Source of the DNA: Cruorifilaria tuberocauda
Taxonomy: Eukaryota > Nematoda > Chromadorea > Rhabditida > Onchocercidae
DNA: 64,000 nt
Reading direction: 5' to 3'
Assembly: GCA_013365365.1 (NCBI GenBank)
Contig: JABVXU010000154.1
Span: 1-64,000, forward strand
Positions 1 to 13,800 of this stretch are shown here, in pieces (position 1 is the first letter of the stretch; the number at the start of each line of letters is the position of its first letter). The notes under the pieces are model-generated. The model ran no database searches, was not told the origin of the DNA, and saw nothing but the letters and a program-made list of their open reading frames with translations. Both the position numbers and the translations under genes were made by a program.

Positions 1-130
1 CAAAATAAATATTATTGTTGTTATTGTTGTTGTCACTGTTGTTATTATTGTTTTTGTCGTTAGTATTGTTGTTATTGTTGTTATTGTTGTTGTTTCTGCT
101 GTTGTTGTTATTATTATTGTTCTTGTTATT
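1..130. repeat. TTG/TTA trinucleotide repeat in dyf-5 intron
   Basis: An imperfect run of TTG and TTA triplets fills the left edge of the window. It lies in the intron upstream of the first visible dyf-5 exon. It is simple-sequence DNA with no coding signal. Confidence 0.85.
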
Positions 131-252
131 GGGCAGTTTATTCAATAAAATGATAAGAAGTTTTTTATTAAATAGAGTATTAAGATAGTATTAATTAATT
201 TTAGTATCTCTAGTTTGCTTAAAAGATAGAGAAGGAGAAGTGAAATTTTCAG

Positions 253-3200
253 GTATCGAGCTCCGGAAATTCTTCTACGTTCCACATCCTATAATTCACC
301 AATTGATATCTGGGCACTTGGTTGCATTATGGCTGAATTATACATGCTTAGACCGTTATTTCCCGGTACTTCCGAATTGGATCAACTTTTTAAAATTATT
401 ACAATACTGGGAACACCCAATAGAGTGAGTTAAATAATCATTTGTAAATCCAATTATAGCATTATTTATTATAAAAAAATATTGAATTTAAAAACTACCA
501 AGGATATTGATAATTTATTAAAATTATGATTATCCTGTTAGAATGATAAATAAAAACTACTCCGGAATGTTAAACTACCATATTAAAATCATTATTAAAA
601 AACTACCATGTCAAAATCATAATTAAAAATTAATTAGAATTTTAAACTATCATGTTAAAATTTTAATTAAAAATTACGGTATTAAAATCATAATTAAAAG
701 ATTACCATCTCGAAATCATAAGTAAAAATTACCTAGAATACTAAACCACCATGTTAAAATCATAATTAAAAAACTATGGTATTAAAATCATAATTAAAAA
801 TTACCTAGAATATTCATAATTTGCTAAAATAATTTGTCAAAATTATAAATATTCTAGGTGGTTTATAATTATGATTATGAATTATGAATATTATAATAAT
901 AATTATTATTATTATGATTACAATTATGAATGTTATAAATGTTATGAATGAATGTTAATTATGAATAAATATTAATTATAAATATTCTATGAATACTTTA
1001 GAATAGAATTAAAATTATCACTAACAAAAAAAAAAATTTACGAAGAGTATGAAAATTTTATTGATTATTTCTTTCAACATTAAATGAGATAATAAATTTC
1101 AAAGATATTAAATTTGAAACAATATTAGCAAATATGTTACCTTTAAATACTTTAAATATCATAAAATCACAATACCTTAAATTCTACAAATATCGCAAAT
1201 TACAAAGTTCTTAATTATATCCGATAAAAAGAGAAGAGAAGAGTTTATCAAAAATTGACAAATTGTTTAAAGTATTGATTGATTGATTGATTGATTTCTA
1301 GGATGATCGGTGAGAAGGTTATCAATTAGTTGCGCTACATGAAACAATATCTTACCTTAAATACTTTAAATATCATAAATCCCAATACCTCAAATACCTT
1401 AAATACCTTAAATATCATAAATCACAAAATTCTTAATTATTTCTAAAATATTTAAGTATTATTATTATCATAATAAAAAGAGAAGAGAAGAGCTTGTCAA
1501 AAAATAACAATTGTTTAAAGTATTGATTGATTGATTTCTAGGATGATTGGCCAGAAGGTTATCAATTAGCTGTAGCAATGAATTTCAAATTTCATCAATG
1601 TGTTCCAATACCATTTGCAACAATTGTAAATTCAGTTGGTGATGATGGCCTGAAATTGATGACCGATATGATGCTTTGGAATCCGGAAAAACGTCCTAGT
1701 GCCATTGGTGTTAGCGAATTTAATAAAAGAAAAAAAATATATATTTGATATCAAAATTTATATCTAAAAAATAAAATAAAGTGAAAAGGTTTTTAGTTTT
1801 TTTTTAATTTTTTTGTTTTTTTTTTCTTTTCAGTCTTTAAAATATCGATATTTTCTGGTTGGAGAAAAATTAGGAGCACCAGTGATCAGTCAACCATCTA
1901 CGTCAAATCGTGAAACAAGCGCCGGTTCCACGTTATCCGATTCATGTGTGCTACTTGGTAAAACAAAATTAAAAACGAATACTTCTGAGACAAAAATTGA
2001 TATTGGAAATAATGAAAAAACGGGACGTAAAATTAATCGTAATTTACCACTTACTAAGTAAGTAATTTAATAAATATTTTAATAATGATAAAATAATTAT
2101 AATTAATTGTAATTCTTATTTTAACTAAGATATTTCAATAATAATAATTATTGAAACAAAAGTATATTCGATTATTTCACTGATAAATATTAGAATTTCT
2201 CGACAATATTATTAATTTTGAAAATGTTAAAAATAATTATTGTGTAAATTATCTTATGTCATAAATTACTTACTTAAATTGTAGCAAATAACTATTTTAA
2301 GTGATTTAATAAATAACTATCTTAACAATTACGGTTTAATAATGATAACAATAATTATAATTATAACTATTATTCTTATTTTAATTAAGATATTTCAATT
2401 ATCGTAATTATTAAAACAAAAGTACATTCGATAATTTAACTGATAAATATTTGAATTTTTCGACAGTATTAATTTTGAAAATGTAAAAAAGATACTTTAA
2501 TTATTATATAATTATTTTACGACATAAATTACTCATTTCAAATTACCAGATAATTATGATATGCTCTTAATCATTGTAATTAGAGAATAAAATTATTTTG
2601 TAGACTTCTGGATGAACCAACAAAGGGTGATATGATATTGGATAAAAGTAGTAAGGCTATTTCTGGTACTGTAGTTATGAAAACTAAATTACCTGCCAAA
2701 GAGTTGTATCTGTCAAAATCAAGATATATGCCTGGTTCGTTTTTTTTTCCTTTCTTTCTTTTAAATTTATATTAACTCTTTTAAAATAATTAAAAATTAT
2801 TTAAAATTAAAAAATTTATTCAACTAGATAGATACCTTTCACTTTTTTTTTAATTAATTGAAATTTTGGTTTATTAATAATAAAAACAGATTATTCAAAA
2901 TTAAAATTTAAATTTTATATTATATTATATATTATTGAATAATTATTAAATTTTTGTTTTTCATTAGGTATTGTGATAAATCAGGTAAATCAACAAAATG
3001 TTGATCCAACCAAACGATCAAATCAAAAGCCAACTCCAGCAAGATCAGCAGTACAAGCTCGTTTCGAATATGCATATGGTAGATTTTTCCGTTTTTTTTT
3101 AATATGAGAAAAAAAAAAGATCTCTTTTATGATAATTAATTAATTAAATTATACAGTTAAATTATATATAAATTCCGAATATTGAATTAAATTATGAAAA

Positions 3201-3505
3201 TTGAAAAATTATGTTGAATACTGTAAATTGTAAAAATTCATTAAAGGTTATGTACCATCATTTGGTGTCCGGAAAAATCCATTAAACAATCAAAGTACAA
3301 AACCATCCGGAAGAATTGATTGGACAGCAAAGTAAGCTTAAAGTTAAAAGAAATCTCTTACTGTATTTTTTTTATTTTAGCTTTTTATCTTACTAGTGAT
3401 AAGTAACAGTAACTTATTAAATTAAAAGTAAATTACTCATACTTTAAAAAAAAAATTAAATCATAAATTTTTAATGATATACTTTGCAGATATCTTCGAC
3501 ACTAA
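253..3505 (+). CDS. dyf-5: DYF-5/MAK-ICK family ciliary protein kinase, C-terminal part (5' end outside window)
   Basis: This is the 3' half of a serine/threonine kinase of the RCK family (MAK, ICK/CILK1, nematode DYF-5), which controls cilium length and intraflagellar transport. Seven exons join in phase: 253-424, 1542-1709, 1834-2057, 2604-2734, 2968-3078, 3247-3331 and 3490-3505 (stop TAA). The first begins after TTTTCAG in phase 1 and encodes [20 protein letters not shown], the subdomain VIII-IX signature, then [12 protein letters not shown]. The second carries [10 protein letters not shown] and WNPEKRP, closing the kinase domain. The tail is shorter than in vertebrates but keeps the family blocks [23 protein letters not shown] and the terminal GRIDWTAKY. 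The ATP-binding lobe and activation loop lie upstream of base 1. Donors at 1710 (GTTAGC) and 2735 (GTTCGT) are non-consensus but phase demands them. AATAAA at 3821-3826 or 4213-4218 could end the message. The family assignment is firm; the worm symbol is by orthology inference. Confidence 0.9.
540..850. repeat. AT-rich minisatellite in dyf-5 intron
   Basis: Degenerate tandem copies built on ACTACCATGTTAAAATCATA followed by ATTAAAAATTACC recur here with variable spacing. The block lies within the 1.1-kb intron between the first two visible exons. Confidence 0.6.
1108..1580 (+). repeat. Tandem duplication carrying a copied exon start (pseudo-exon)
   Basis: Two adjacent copies of about 235 bp (roughly 1108-1340 and 1341-1580) share landmarks in the same order: GAAACAATAT, TTAAATACTTTAAATATCAT, AAAAAGAGAAGAGAAGAG, TGTTTAAAGTATTGATTGAT, TTTCTAGGATGAT and AGAAGGTTATCAATTAG. 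The right copy contains the real acceptor and exon at 1542. The left copy contains a matching acceptor (TTCTAG ending at 1301) and a decayed exon start that reaches an in-frame TGA at 1311-1313. Confidence 0.8.
2070..2545. repeat. Second intronic tandem duplication, period about 260 bp
   Basis: The 546-bp intron between exons 1834-2057 and 2604-2734 contains two diverged copies in tandem. Landmarks such as AAGATATTTCAA (2127 and 2387), AAACAAAAGTA, ACTGATAAATATT and AATTTTGAAAATGT repeat in the same order about 260 bp apart. Confidence 0.7.
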
Positions 3506-4810
3506 ACAATAATGGCGAATGTTCATAAACAAAATATCGAAATGCCTTATCATCCCACTAAAGACTGATTTCTAATCACTTTATCATCAACAATTGCAGT
3601 ATACTTTGTATGTTTGATTATCAGAAAATTCAATTAATAATCATGATAAATGAAGATAAGCTTTATTATTTTAAACAATTTTCGTCAAATGAGAAGAAAA
3701 AAGTGTTTAATTCTTAAAAATTTAAGGCAAAGAATTAATTTCTATCATTACTTTGATTAATTCAAAGATCATTGATAAATTTAGATAAGACAGGAAAGAT
3801 TAGAGAATTTATTCCAAGATAATAAAGAGTCAATTGTAATAGCTGTCATATTTCATGTAAGGTATATAATTTAATATAACCTGATTTCTATAATTGAAAA
3901 TGTAATTTATTTCGAAAAGAAAAAACGCACATTAATGAAATCATTCAGTACGGAAAAAACCAGCAAAATTGATGAGAAGAAAAATTTTTAAGACATCATA
4001 AAGTCATTCATTATCATTTGACCCATCAAAATAAAACCAGCAAGTAAATTAAGTAGTATATATGATATAAACATATCTATTATGTTCATACACGCATTTG
4101 CCTTCATTGCAACATTTTACGATATTGTTATTGTTATTATTAATTATATTATTACTAAGAAGGCTTATGATTGATCTGTGATCTGAAATATATGTATGTA
4201 TGTATTTCTTAAAATAAACAAACAATCAAGTTATGAGCAAATCAGCGATCAGATACTTGTAAAAATAAGTTTTCGAAAAAAAACCAAAAGTAGTTGGAGA
4301 ATGGAAGAAAGAAAGCAAACGATAAAAGAGATAAATAATTTAAAGTGAAAGACATTATTAAACATTGAATTAACACGAACTTTAGGAAAAAAATCGCATT
4401 GACAATGATTTTTCACTGAGCTTTTTTCATGTAAATAGTAAGATCTGAATTACAAGGCTATGTTTCTGAACTGAAGAAATGGCAGATAAGATTTCATTTC
4501 CACATCAAAGTGAAGGTAGCTTTGAAAAATATACAATTTAGATGATGATATATTCATACATTTGTGCATATTTCATCACGTATGCACATGAACACGAAAT
4601 CAGTTGAAAATTCAAGGAAAAAAACTTCGTATAGAAAAACTAATAATAGAAAAATTATTATGCTAACCTTTCATTACATTCAAACGAGATAAGTACAACT
4701 TTTGACCTCCAATATGTTGAAAGAAAAATGAACTATATTAATGAAACAATCATGTATTCACGAAAAACTAAGGCGCTAGAAGATGAATCTGTCCACACTG
4801 TTTAGATCGT
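3506..4810. other. Convergent 3' intergenic region between dyf-5 and ppfr-1
   Basis: This 1.3-kb AT-rich stretch separates the two stop codons. It must hold both 3' untranslated regions. Plus-strand AATAAA signals occur at 3821-3826 and 4213-4218. No open reading frame with recognisable content was found. Confidence 0.7.
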
Positions 4811-7800
4811 TTACGGGATTGCCTGATGATCGGAAGGCATAAGTTGGTTGGTGTGATATTTGGCTAAAAGAATTTCCTGCGTTTCACGAAGCCGCTGAGC
4901 ATAAGTATCCGCCTGAAATAGTTGAATTAAAAGATGTTCAATTCTTGCTAGACTGAAGATAAGCTTCACATAACATCATAATTTTTTTTTCGATTTGTGT
5001 CCTAAACCTTACCTTTCAATAAAGTTTGAAAAACACACAATTCGCAGTGCCCTAAATGTGAATTCTAACACAGAAAGTTTAAATTCGGAACATAATCCGG
5101 AAATAATCATTCGGAAAATTTGTGAACAATGACTGTGGAGAAAACCGGGGACTTACGTCAATTAAAATTTCAGTATCCGGAATTCCAAGTGAAATTCGAG
5201 CAGCCCGCCTACAATCCACATCCTTATCGGAAAGTAGCGTTTCGAGACTATGATGTATAATCGATGATTCACATGAACGGAATGCGTATCCACCACGGGT
5301 TTTTGAAAGAGATCGTACAAACGCCAAGCGTACATTTGCTACCGCTAAAATTTATAACTGGGAACTTTTCTGCTTGTAATTTTATTTCCTTTAATACTGA
5401 ATCTAAAGCATACCTTTTTCTCACCAAATAAAGAAGTTAAAAATATAATTACAGAGTACGCCCGAAATTGAACACTTACAATCTCCGGCTAGTCTTATCA
5501 AATCATTGAGTAACAACAATGAGAACTGGTCGTAGTTTAACACTTCATCTTCCAAACTTCTTTCACAGAATAGAGCAAATCTGAAAATAATCTAGAGATT
5601 GTTCGTGTAAAACCAAACGTATCATATAAGTCTTTCCGATGGATTCATATAATATAGTCAGACAAAGCAAATGAAGAAACCAATTGAGAAAGCAAGTTAA
5701 GTAGTTAGTCAGATCACTTACGTTTGCCTCCTTCGCCAATTCATTGATCGGGCAAATCCCTTTACAATGTCATTGATAAATGAATCGGTGATTGGAATAA
5801 ATGATATGTCAATTTCGCAGGAATCAATACAATCTAAAGTCCATTCCTCCCTAATAAATTTACCTAATATTCTTGCCAACAATACAGTTGCCTTTCTTCG
5901 CACGTCTGATATTCTATCTGAAATGTGGAAAACACTATTTTAATAAATACATTATAATTGTGTCCTCCTCTTCCCTTTTCCACTCTTATTAATCAAATGG
6001 TTAAGAAAGTCAAACAATGTGATAAAATCCAAAAAACAGCATTTTACTTCTAACTAATTCTCACTTATTTACACTTCAAGCATGAAAATTAACCATTAGC
6101 TAACGTTAAAGCTATAGCAGCCAAATATTCATTAATTTCATGCATAGAAAAGAGATCACACAGAAGTATACATTGCCTGAAAGAAAGGCTGTTAGAAATT
6201 GTAAGAATTAAATTTATAAAACAAAAAATGAAAAAATAACAAAGTAATAGATCTACTCAGCCAGCAACATGTCATAGGAAAATAGAATCAGTGAAAACCG
6301 TTAAGCTTGTTGTCAGTGAAAGAATATAAACAGAATTACCTGACGTATTCATATCTAAACCTCCAATTACGTCCACTATCAGCATTGGAATGTAAAAAAT
6401 TTGGCAATAAAGATAATAATTTTCGCCTTGTAGCAGGTGTTACCAGCTGAAATAAGATTATTGTCTTTTCTATCAATACAACAATAAAATACTCAAAGAA
6501 GCGACTAATTTAAACAATAATTGAAATAATAATTGACTACTGTATACAAGTGTGGATAGTTGAAAAAATATTAATACTTCCCAAAGACTTGATTTAATGC
6601 ACTTCGAACCCGAAGAATCTTATCTTCATTCCTTAATTCGACAATAATATAATAAATATTGGTAGTAACTATAAACTTACTTTAAAAAAATCATATAAAT
6701 GATTCAGTAACTCAAGTTTCACATCATTCACATCCTCCATGAATCGTTCAAATATGGGTGCCAAATGGATGTCTGCATTTTCCTTTCCAATAATTGCTGC
6801 GATTTCATGAATGGATGACGCCAACGTTTGTCGAACACGCCACTAAAACATGGATATAAGGAATGAAAGTAAACATTCTCTTCCTAATATATGTAAGATT
6901 TATATTAACTAATGCCTGAGTTACTATGTTTGATACATGCACCAAAAACTGGAAAGTTATTTTCTACCTGCAACAACAGGTGAAACAATATTTCTATATA
7001 CACGGTAAACACAAATGACAATCGAAAAAGCAGTGACATTAAAGGAATGAACTTGTATATGTCAAATATTTACACATCATGCAGTTAAAATTTTATAAAT
7101 TAAATCTTGAAAACATTGTTGTTTCAACTGCCATACATGATTTCGATTTGAGACAAAAAATACCTGCATATCTACCGCTAACTGCTTGTAAGTACCCATA
7201 ATACAAGGCCAGTTATTACGACCAAGAGTAAAAGCAACAGCTGGGAAACTATGAGCACATTGCCGATTTATTTCACTATCTGCATCATCATACGATGAGA
7301 CCATATGAACGAAACTATCAAGCAGAGCTTGTGGAATAACCATCTAAAATTATTTACTTTAAATAACACTTTTTTCAGTCAACAATTCGCTCTCAATTAA
7401 CAACAGAAATATAAAGTGAGAAGTACTAACAACAATAATAGTTATATGTGTCATAATGATGAGAGCCGAGTACTTACCTACACATCTTGCAGTTAAAATT
7501 TTGTAAACCAAAAAAAAAATGTATTAAATACCCTAAAAATGAAACCTGAGTTTTGATACTGATAGCTGAAGATGTTGATTGCTTATTTTTATCATTTTCA
7601 ATAGAATTAGATGATAGACATGTGTCAGGCAAAACCATTTGATTTACTTCATTCGAAATTACATCTAATCCATCTAAATCGTCTTCTTCCATCACATAAC
7701 TATCGCATTCTGAATGCTTATCAACTACAGTTTCTGCATCCTGAAAAACTGCATATTAATGTTCTGAATAACATAAAAAGTTAAAATTTTCTTTCCATTA

Positions 7801-10800
7801 AGATTGTTTTCTTTAAAAAAAAGATAATACTACTAGATATAATACTTGGCCTGTGACGAATTGTTGAGATAGTGTTAGCTGGTCTGATAAAAATAAACTC
7901 ACAAAAGCTATTAACATTATTGAAAATGAGTTAACAAGTTGGTTCAATCCCGATTTCATTTCAATGTAAATGGAATAAAATGTGGTACGAACTTACATTC
8001 GTTCTGTGTTTTGATGTATTGTAAAATAAATCTAAACGACGTTGAAGAAATCCAGCCATAAGTTTCTTTACATTATTCTTATTGTTTTTCTTATTACCGC
8101 CATTATAATTGATAGTTGCATTCTTCCCGTATGATTTTAAATCAATGTCAAAGGATTCCGCTGACCAATATATTAGAGGCAAATAAGCACTTAAATCATC
8201 ATTATCATCCATTTTCGATGGTTCCTGTAAATTTCATTGAAATTGTTATCAAAAATTTCAGTTTTACCTGATTGAAATACTAAAATACTAATCACATTTT
8301 AATATTCATCAAAGAGTACAATATTTCGGCTTGCTTTTCCGACAAATTTTATGAATAGATTTTCGGTATCCCCGTAAAAATCTCACTGCGATGAAATTCT
8401 AAGAAATTTTTCTAGAATTTTCGATCCCTTAAAAAAAAACTTTGCCTCAAAACAAATTTCTATATCGTCGTCCTCAATATCCATTGGACACGGTTCTTCA
8501 TCCTCTTCACCACTATTATAATCATTTTCACCGAGTATTAATTTTGTTAAATCAGAATGTGTTGAACATGATGCCGCAACACCATTTCCAATATCAAGCT
8601 CCATACTAAATAACAAAAAAAGAAAAACAATGTTGTGTAATTGCATGTCTAACTATTTAGACAACTATCGAATCTAAATGATCGTTATTAGATGATACTT
8701 GGAACTAATGGGAACTAGAATTATTTTAACATAAATTGATTATATTACTGTATAGAATTACAGTGAAAGCTTTACTATTATCATTACCCTTATTCGCGTT
8801 ACTAACTTTTGTGAAGCCGTCGTTCCACTGGACTGCGAAACAGTGGAGCAATTAACATATGTTACCATATGAGGATGCCTATTTAAAGAAGATAAATGTA
8901 GTCAATAATGTAGAAATTAGATACTTACGAATCAAGCGAGTTATTTGAGGTAATAGAACCACTGGATAATACCCATGAATCCCATGAATCCAATAAACAA
9001 CTCAATTCATTTAAAACACAACTGAAATATGAAAATAATTCAATTTGCTGCAAAGTGGAGTCTATTTCAATGTCATGCATCAATCTCAATTCCAGTTATC
9101 AAACTGTCACTATCATCTCACTACGGACCAAATTTTAAGCAGTACTCAAAAAGTAATTGAATTTCAAAGCCTAACAGTAGATCTGTTTTTTGTAAGTCGT
9201 GAAATCAGTATATTTTTCAAAGCCAATTCCGTTCAATTTTTTCTACCAAACGATGATTATGTCACGCGATGTACTTACGCAAACGAATTAATATAACATC
9301 ATCAATAACCTTTGATCCTGAGGTGGTGATGAAACTGGAGATTCTTTTGATTCGCTACCTGTATCCAATTCTGGAAATACAACACCCGGAGGTAGCTGAT
9401 TGTACAGTTCATCTTCGTCATCTTGTATAACTGCTCTATTACCTCTGCTGTTGTTTTGCCTACTTTTATCATCTTCCTCTATATCAGCTGAAAAAAAAAG
9501 AAACTGAATCAATTTATCAAAATTTACACAAACTTAAAATGCAGAATGTTAGCAAAATAAACAATGTATTTGGAATACTTGGCAACGAAATATGATAAGA
9601 CTAAATGTCAACGAAATATTACAGAAATGATTCAATTTAAAATGCAATGCAAAAAAAAATTCCTAAAACCAATTCGATAATTATATGAACAAAGCTCACA
9701 TACACATTAATAACAATAATATAAATGATCTAACAGAAATCACCTGAATCGATAAATAAAAAGATCGCTCGTTGTACCTTTAAAAAAACTCATAAAAGTT
9801 TATCGAAATAATACAGGAAACTAACAATTCGCAACGACCAATCGGCCATCCCTTATTTCGAGATTCATACGATTTTCATCTGCAAATGTTGCAATGAAGT
9901 GACCAAGCTGCTGGAATGCAACATGCGTTACCTGCAATAACGTAAGTTTAATAAAGAATACATAAGTTAGGAATTTATTTCTCAGTCTTTTAAAACATCA
10001 AGAGCGAACTAGGCCTTAATAAAAACATTTTTAATAACGGCCGCATTGAAAGCTATGAATAAATGCTTACCATAATTAAAAAGTAAATGAAAAGTGCATT
10101 CAGTTTTTGAGATCAGCTAATATTTTTTGAAAAATGAAAATGAGAAGAAACCAATATGTGTAAATCATTTGTAATAATTACATCTTGGATGAAAGAAAGT
10201 TCATTTTATAGCATTCTTGTGGTATTTCAATGATAACATTTATTTCTTCTTCTAATTTACAGCACATTCAGAATCATCTTATTAGTCATTATAAATTAAT
10301 AGCACAGAATTTTATTTTTTCAATAACATCATTTTCTTGATGACTAAATAATTTCATTTATTAATTGGGAATAGCGTAATATGAAAAAGAGGCTAGTTAT
10401 CAATCGAATCCAAAATGAAATAAACTTTAAAGATAAGAAAAAAAATAGGAGAAAAATTACCCAACGTGAAGTATCATGAAGTAGAGTAATGAAACACGGC
10501 GCAAGCTTATGCTCTTTTGTTTCCTTCGTACAGTTATTTGCAACATCAACGAATACTTCACATGATGATTTTCGTACGCCCCATGCTACATCTTCACTTG
10601 ATATTAGTAAAAATGGCACCACAAACTACAAAACAACAATTGAACGGTGGATTCTTAAAATTTATAAAACATTTGAAAGATAGTAGTAGAAAATAAATAA
10701 AGAGTAAAAAATGACAAAAATAGACAATATTGAGAATATAAATAATATAAAACTCTACATGAATGATTTCATTTTTCCTCCTATTATTCATCTTCATTGT

Positions 10801-13800
10801 TCTTTTAATTACTACTAATGGAAGCAATCTTAAAATACTTAAAAATATAGCATAAATAAATTTCCATTATTTTACCTGTTCTGTGAAATTTCTTCCGAAC
10901 ATTGCCGCTAATTTTCCAAGAATCGTTACACATGTCTGGAATTTATCGAGTTATAAATATAGTTAGAGAAGTTGAAAGAAATGAAATGATTATTTCAATA
11001 AACTGCATATTCTAATAACAATGCCATCTATCATTTAATAGAAATGATCCTTCAAATCTCAATTCAAATTTTTAACATGATATGAAAATTATCAGCCATT
11101 TAAAAGACATAAAAGCTGTTTCTGCAAATTGCATACAGGGCTTTAAATAAGTAATTAAATATCATCAAAACTGTTTCCACTTTTACAATAGTAAAATATC
11201 TAAGTTCACAATTAAAATCTCTATTACAACTATTTGAATTCATTTCTATCCTACTAATTTAAATCATCAATCGCAGTTCTTTCATTCTTATCGTTCACAA
11301 CTGCAGACGTATTTTGGTTGGAACTGATCAGATGTTAACAAATGTGTTTGGAAGATTAAGTACTTTTAAAATCTCTTTACACTGAACAATGAAATTTCTG
11401 AATTACTAGCTCAGACTTTTTTTATTCCTGTAATTTATTTGTTATTTCATTAAATATTTAAATTCCATTAAGCCTCTTTCCTATTTTCATACTCACTTTA
11501 TACATGCATTTTTGCTCAATTAACTAACAACAATAGCAGTTTATATAACATTTTCTTCATTTCAAATCTTTCCATCTTCTTATCACCATATGCAGTTTTG
11601 GATTATTTAACAGTTAATATTGTTGCAATCATAAGAGTAAAAATTCATCTAGTATTTCAATTAAACTATTAAATCTATTATGAAGCGAAATTCTGTATTT
11701 TATAAAATCTATTATTAATTTTGACTTGAACAAATGAAGGATCAACAATAAATCACATCATCACCAACATCATGAGAATATTTGCTCTTTTATCTTTTAT
11801 TTGAACTTCATCGAATTATTGATACATCGTATTTCATTCTATCCTCTCAAAAACTCATGAAATAATCTGTTCCAATCTTATCATCTGTTATTCAATTGAT
11901 ATTAATTGAATTCATTTTGCTTCATTAATCCTATCAGTTTAACTGTGTACAACTCTCATATCCTATCTATCATTTCCGCAAATAAATTTATCATCTAGTG
12001 AAACAAAGAATATCAGCATGATTTGATCAGATTGTATTATTGTTGCTGTTGCTTTTTTAATCTTATTAATGATTGCCTTTATCTTTTATTGAACATTCTC
12101 TTCAAAAATTTCGCCGAGGTTATACCTTTACTTCAATAAAATGGAGAATTCATTCGACTGATAAGTTAGATAAATTTCAATTACTTAATTCTTAATAACT
12201 CAACGAATTATCATCACTCAGTATAATGTTGTCATACCTTCATGCATTACAACAGATGTTATCATTAACTGAAACTCAGCCATCGTAGATTTGAAGTTTG
12301 CAGTTTATATATACTAAATTTCAGAATTGTCTACCAATTTTCAAAATTCCCAAAATTTCCAAAAGTGCTAGTTCTAGACTTTAACTTTACTGTCCAGTAT
12401 AATATGATGAGATTTTGTCAAAACCTATAGCCATATCAATACCTCTCAAATATCATTTGCATTCCCGATCTATGCAGTCTCATATTATTGTCTTTTATAA
12501 TACTCTTATTTTTAATATTCTAATTGATTTCAACAAATGATTTTAAACATGTCATTAGAGAAGATCACATACTAAATTTTCATCATATCTTAATGGATAA
12601 TAAAAATTAAAGTAATTTTTATGCTTTTTTCTCTTTTCTCTTCCTTTCACTTTATTCAACTTCCCTCATATTTATTATTTCTCTCTTCCATTTCATCATT
12701 TCTAAGTATATTAGCATTTGCGTGAAGTTCATGAATGAAACAGTCATCCAATCATCCGATTCCTCAGACCTTTAAGAATCAGATGATTCAGATGAATGTT
12801 TTCATCTAATTCCTCAGAAGAACACTAAAGAATTAGATCGATTAGTTGAAATGTTTCACTGACTTTTGAATATTTCTCTCGAAAGATGAACTATTGCTTT
12901 TTTTTTTCATTCTTTCATTTCATATTTCAACTCTTTTCATCTACATCAAATGCTATTATCATTTCGATAATTCAAAAATTCAAATCTCATAAATCAATCT
13001 CAACGGAAAAATGTTCATTCAAGAGCTAAGAATGAAACACCATTGTATTTCATTCTAGATTCTCTATCATTTATAAAACCATACTTCTTAATCTTTGCTC
13101 TTCACATATTTCAAAAATCTAAAAGATAGGATGACAAATTTCAACTGCATTTGAAACAAATGATTATATCTCAATTTTTCGATCCCTCATCTAATATATT
13201 GCAAAGCTTTTCATTTCTAAAATGAAGCGGCAAAATTTCGTAAGAACATTAGAAAACCGGTGAGGATAATTTCATTGCTAAAGCAATCAACCCGAAGCAT
13301 TTTTTCCCTCTCTCTCTTTTTCTCCTTTTAGCACTAAAACTAAAGAATGAAAGTTGAATGTTTCGCAATGTACATTATTTGTGTCAATATGTATGTATCT
13401 CCTACCCTCTCTCTGTGTGTGTGTGTGTGTATGTGAAATTTCACGTTGAAAAAAACCATGTGAAATAAGAGGAAATGATAGAATAACTTGGTGCCAAAGT
13501 GACCTTTGACCGCATTATTAACTCCTCCTCCATCCACTGCACCATACTCTCTTAATCCTTCATCCATTAAAATAATAAAACCAAAGTGAGAGAAAACCTT
13601 TGGTCTTTTTGGCGCAAACTCAAACTTACGAAATCACTATCACTCCCCCCCTCCTCCTTTCCTTCCACTTCTCTTGCATTTCTTGTCCAGAAAAGAAATT
13701 CAGCACTGATGAAAGCAAACAGGAGTATCACTCCTCTATTCACAAAATAACGAAGCAGCAGTAGTAGTAAACTTCTACTTCCACCTTTTTCTCTTTTCTC

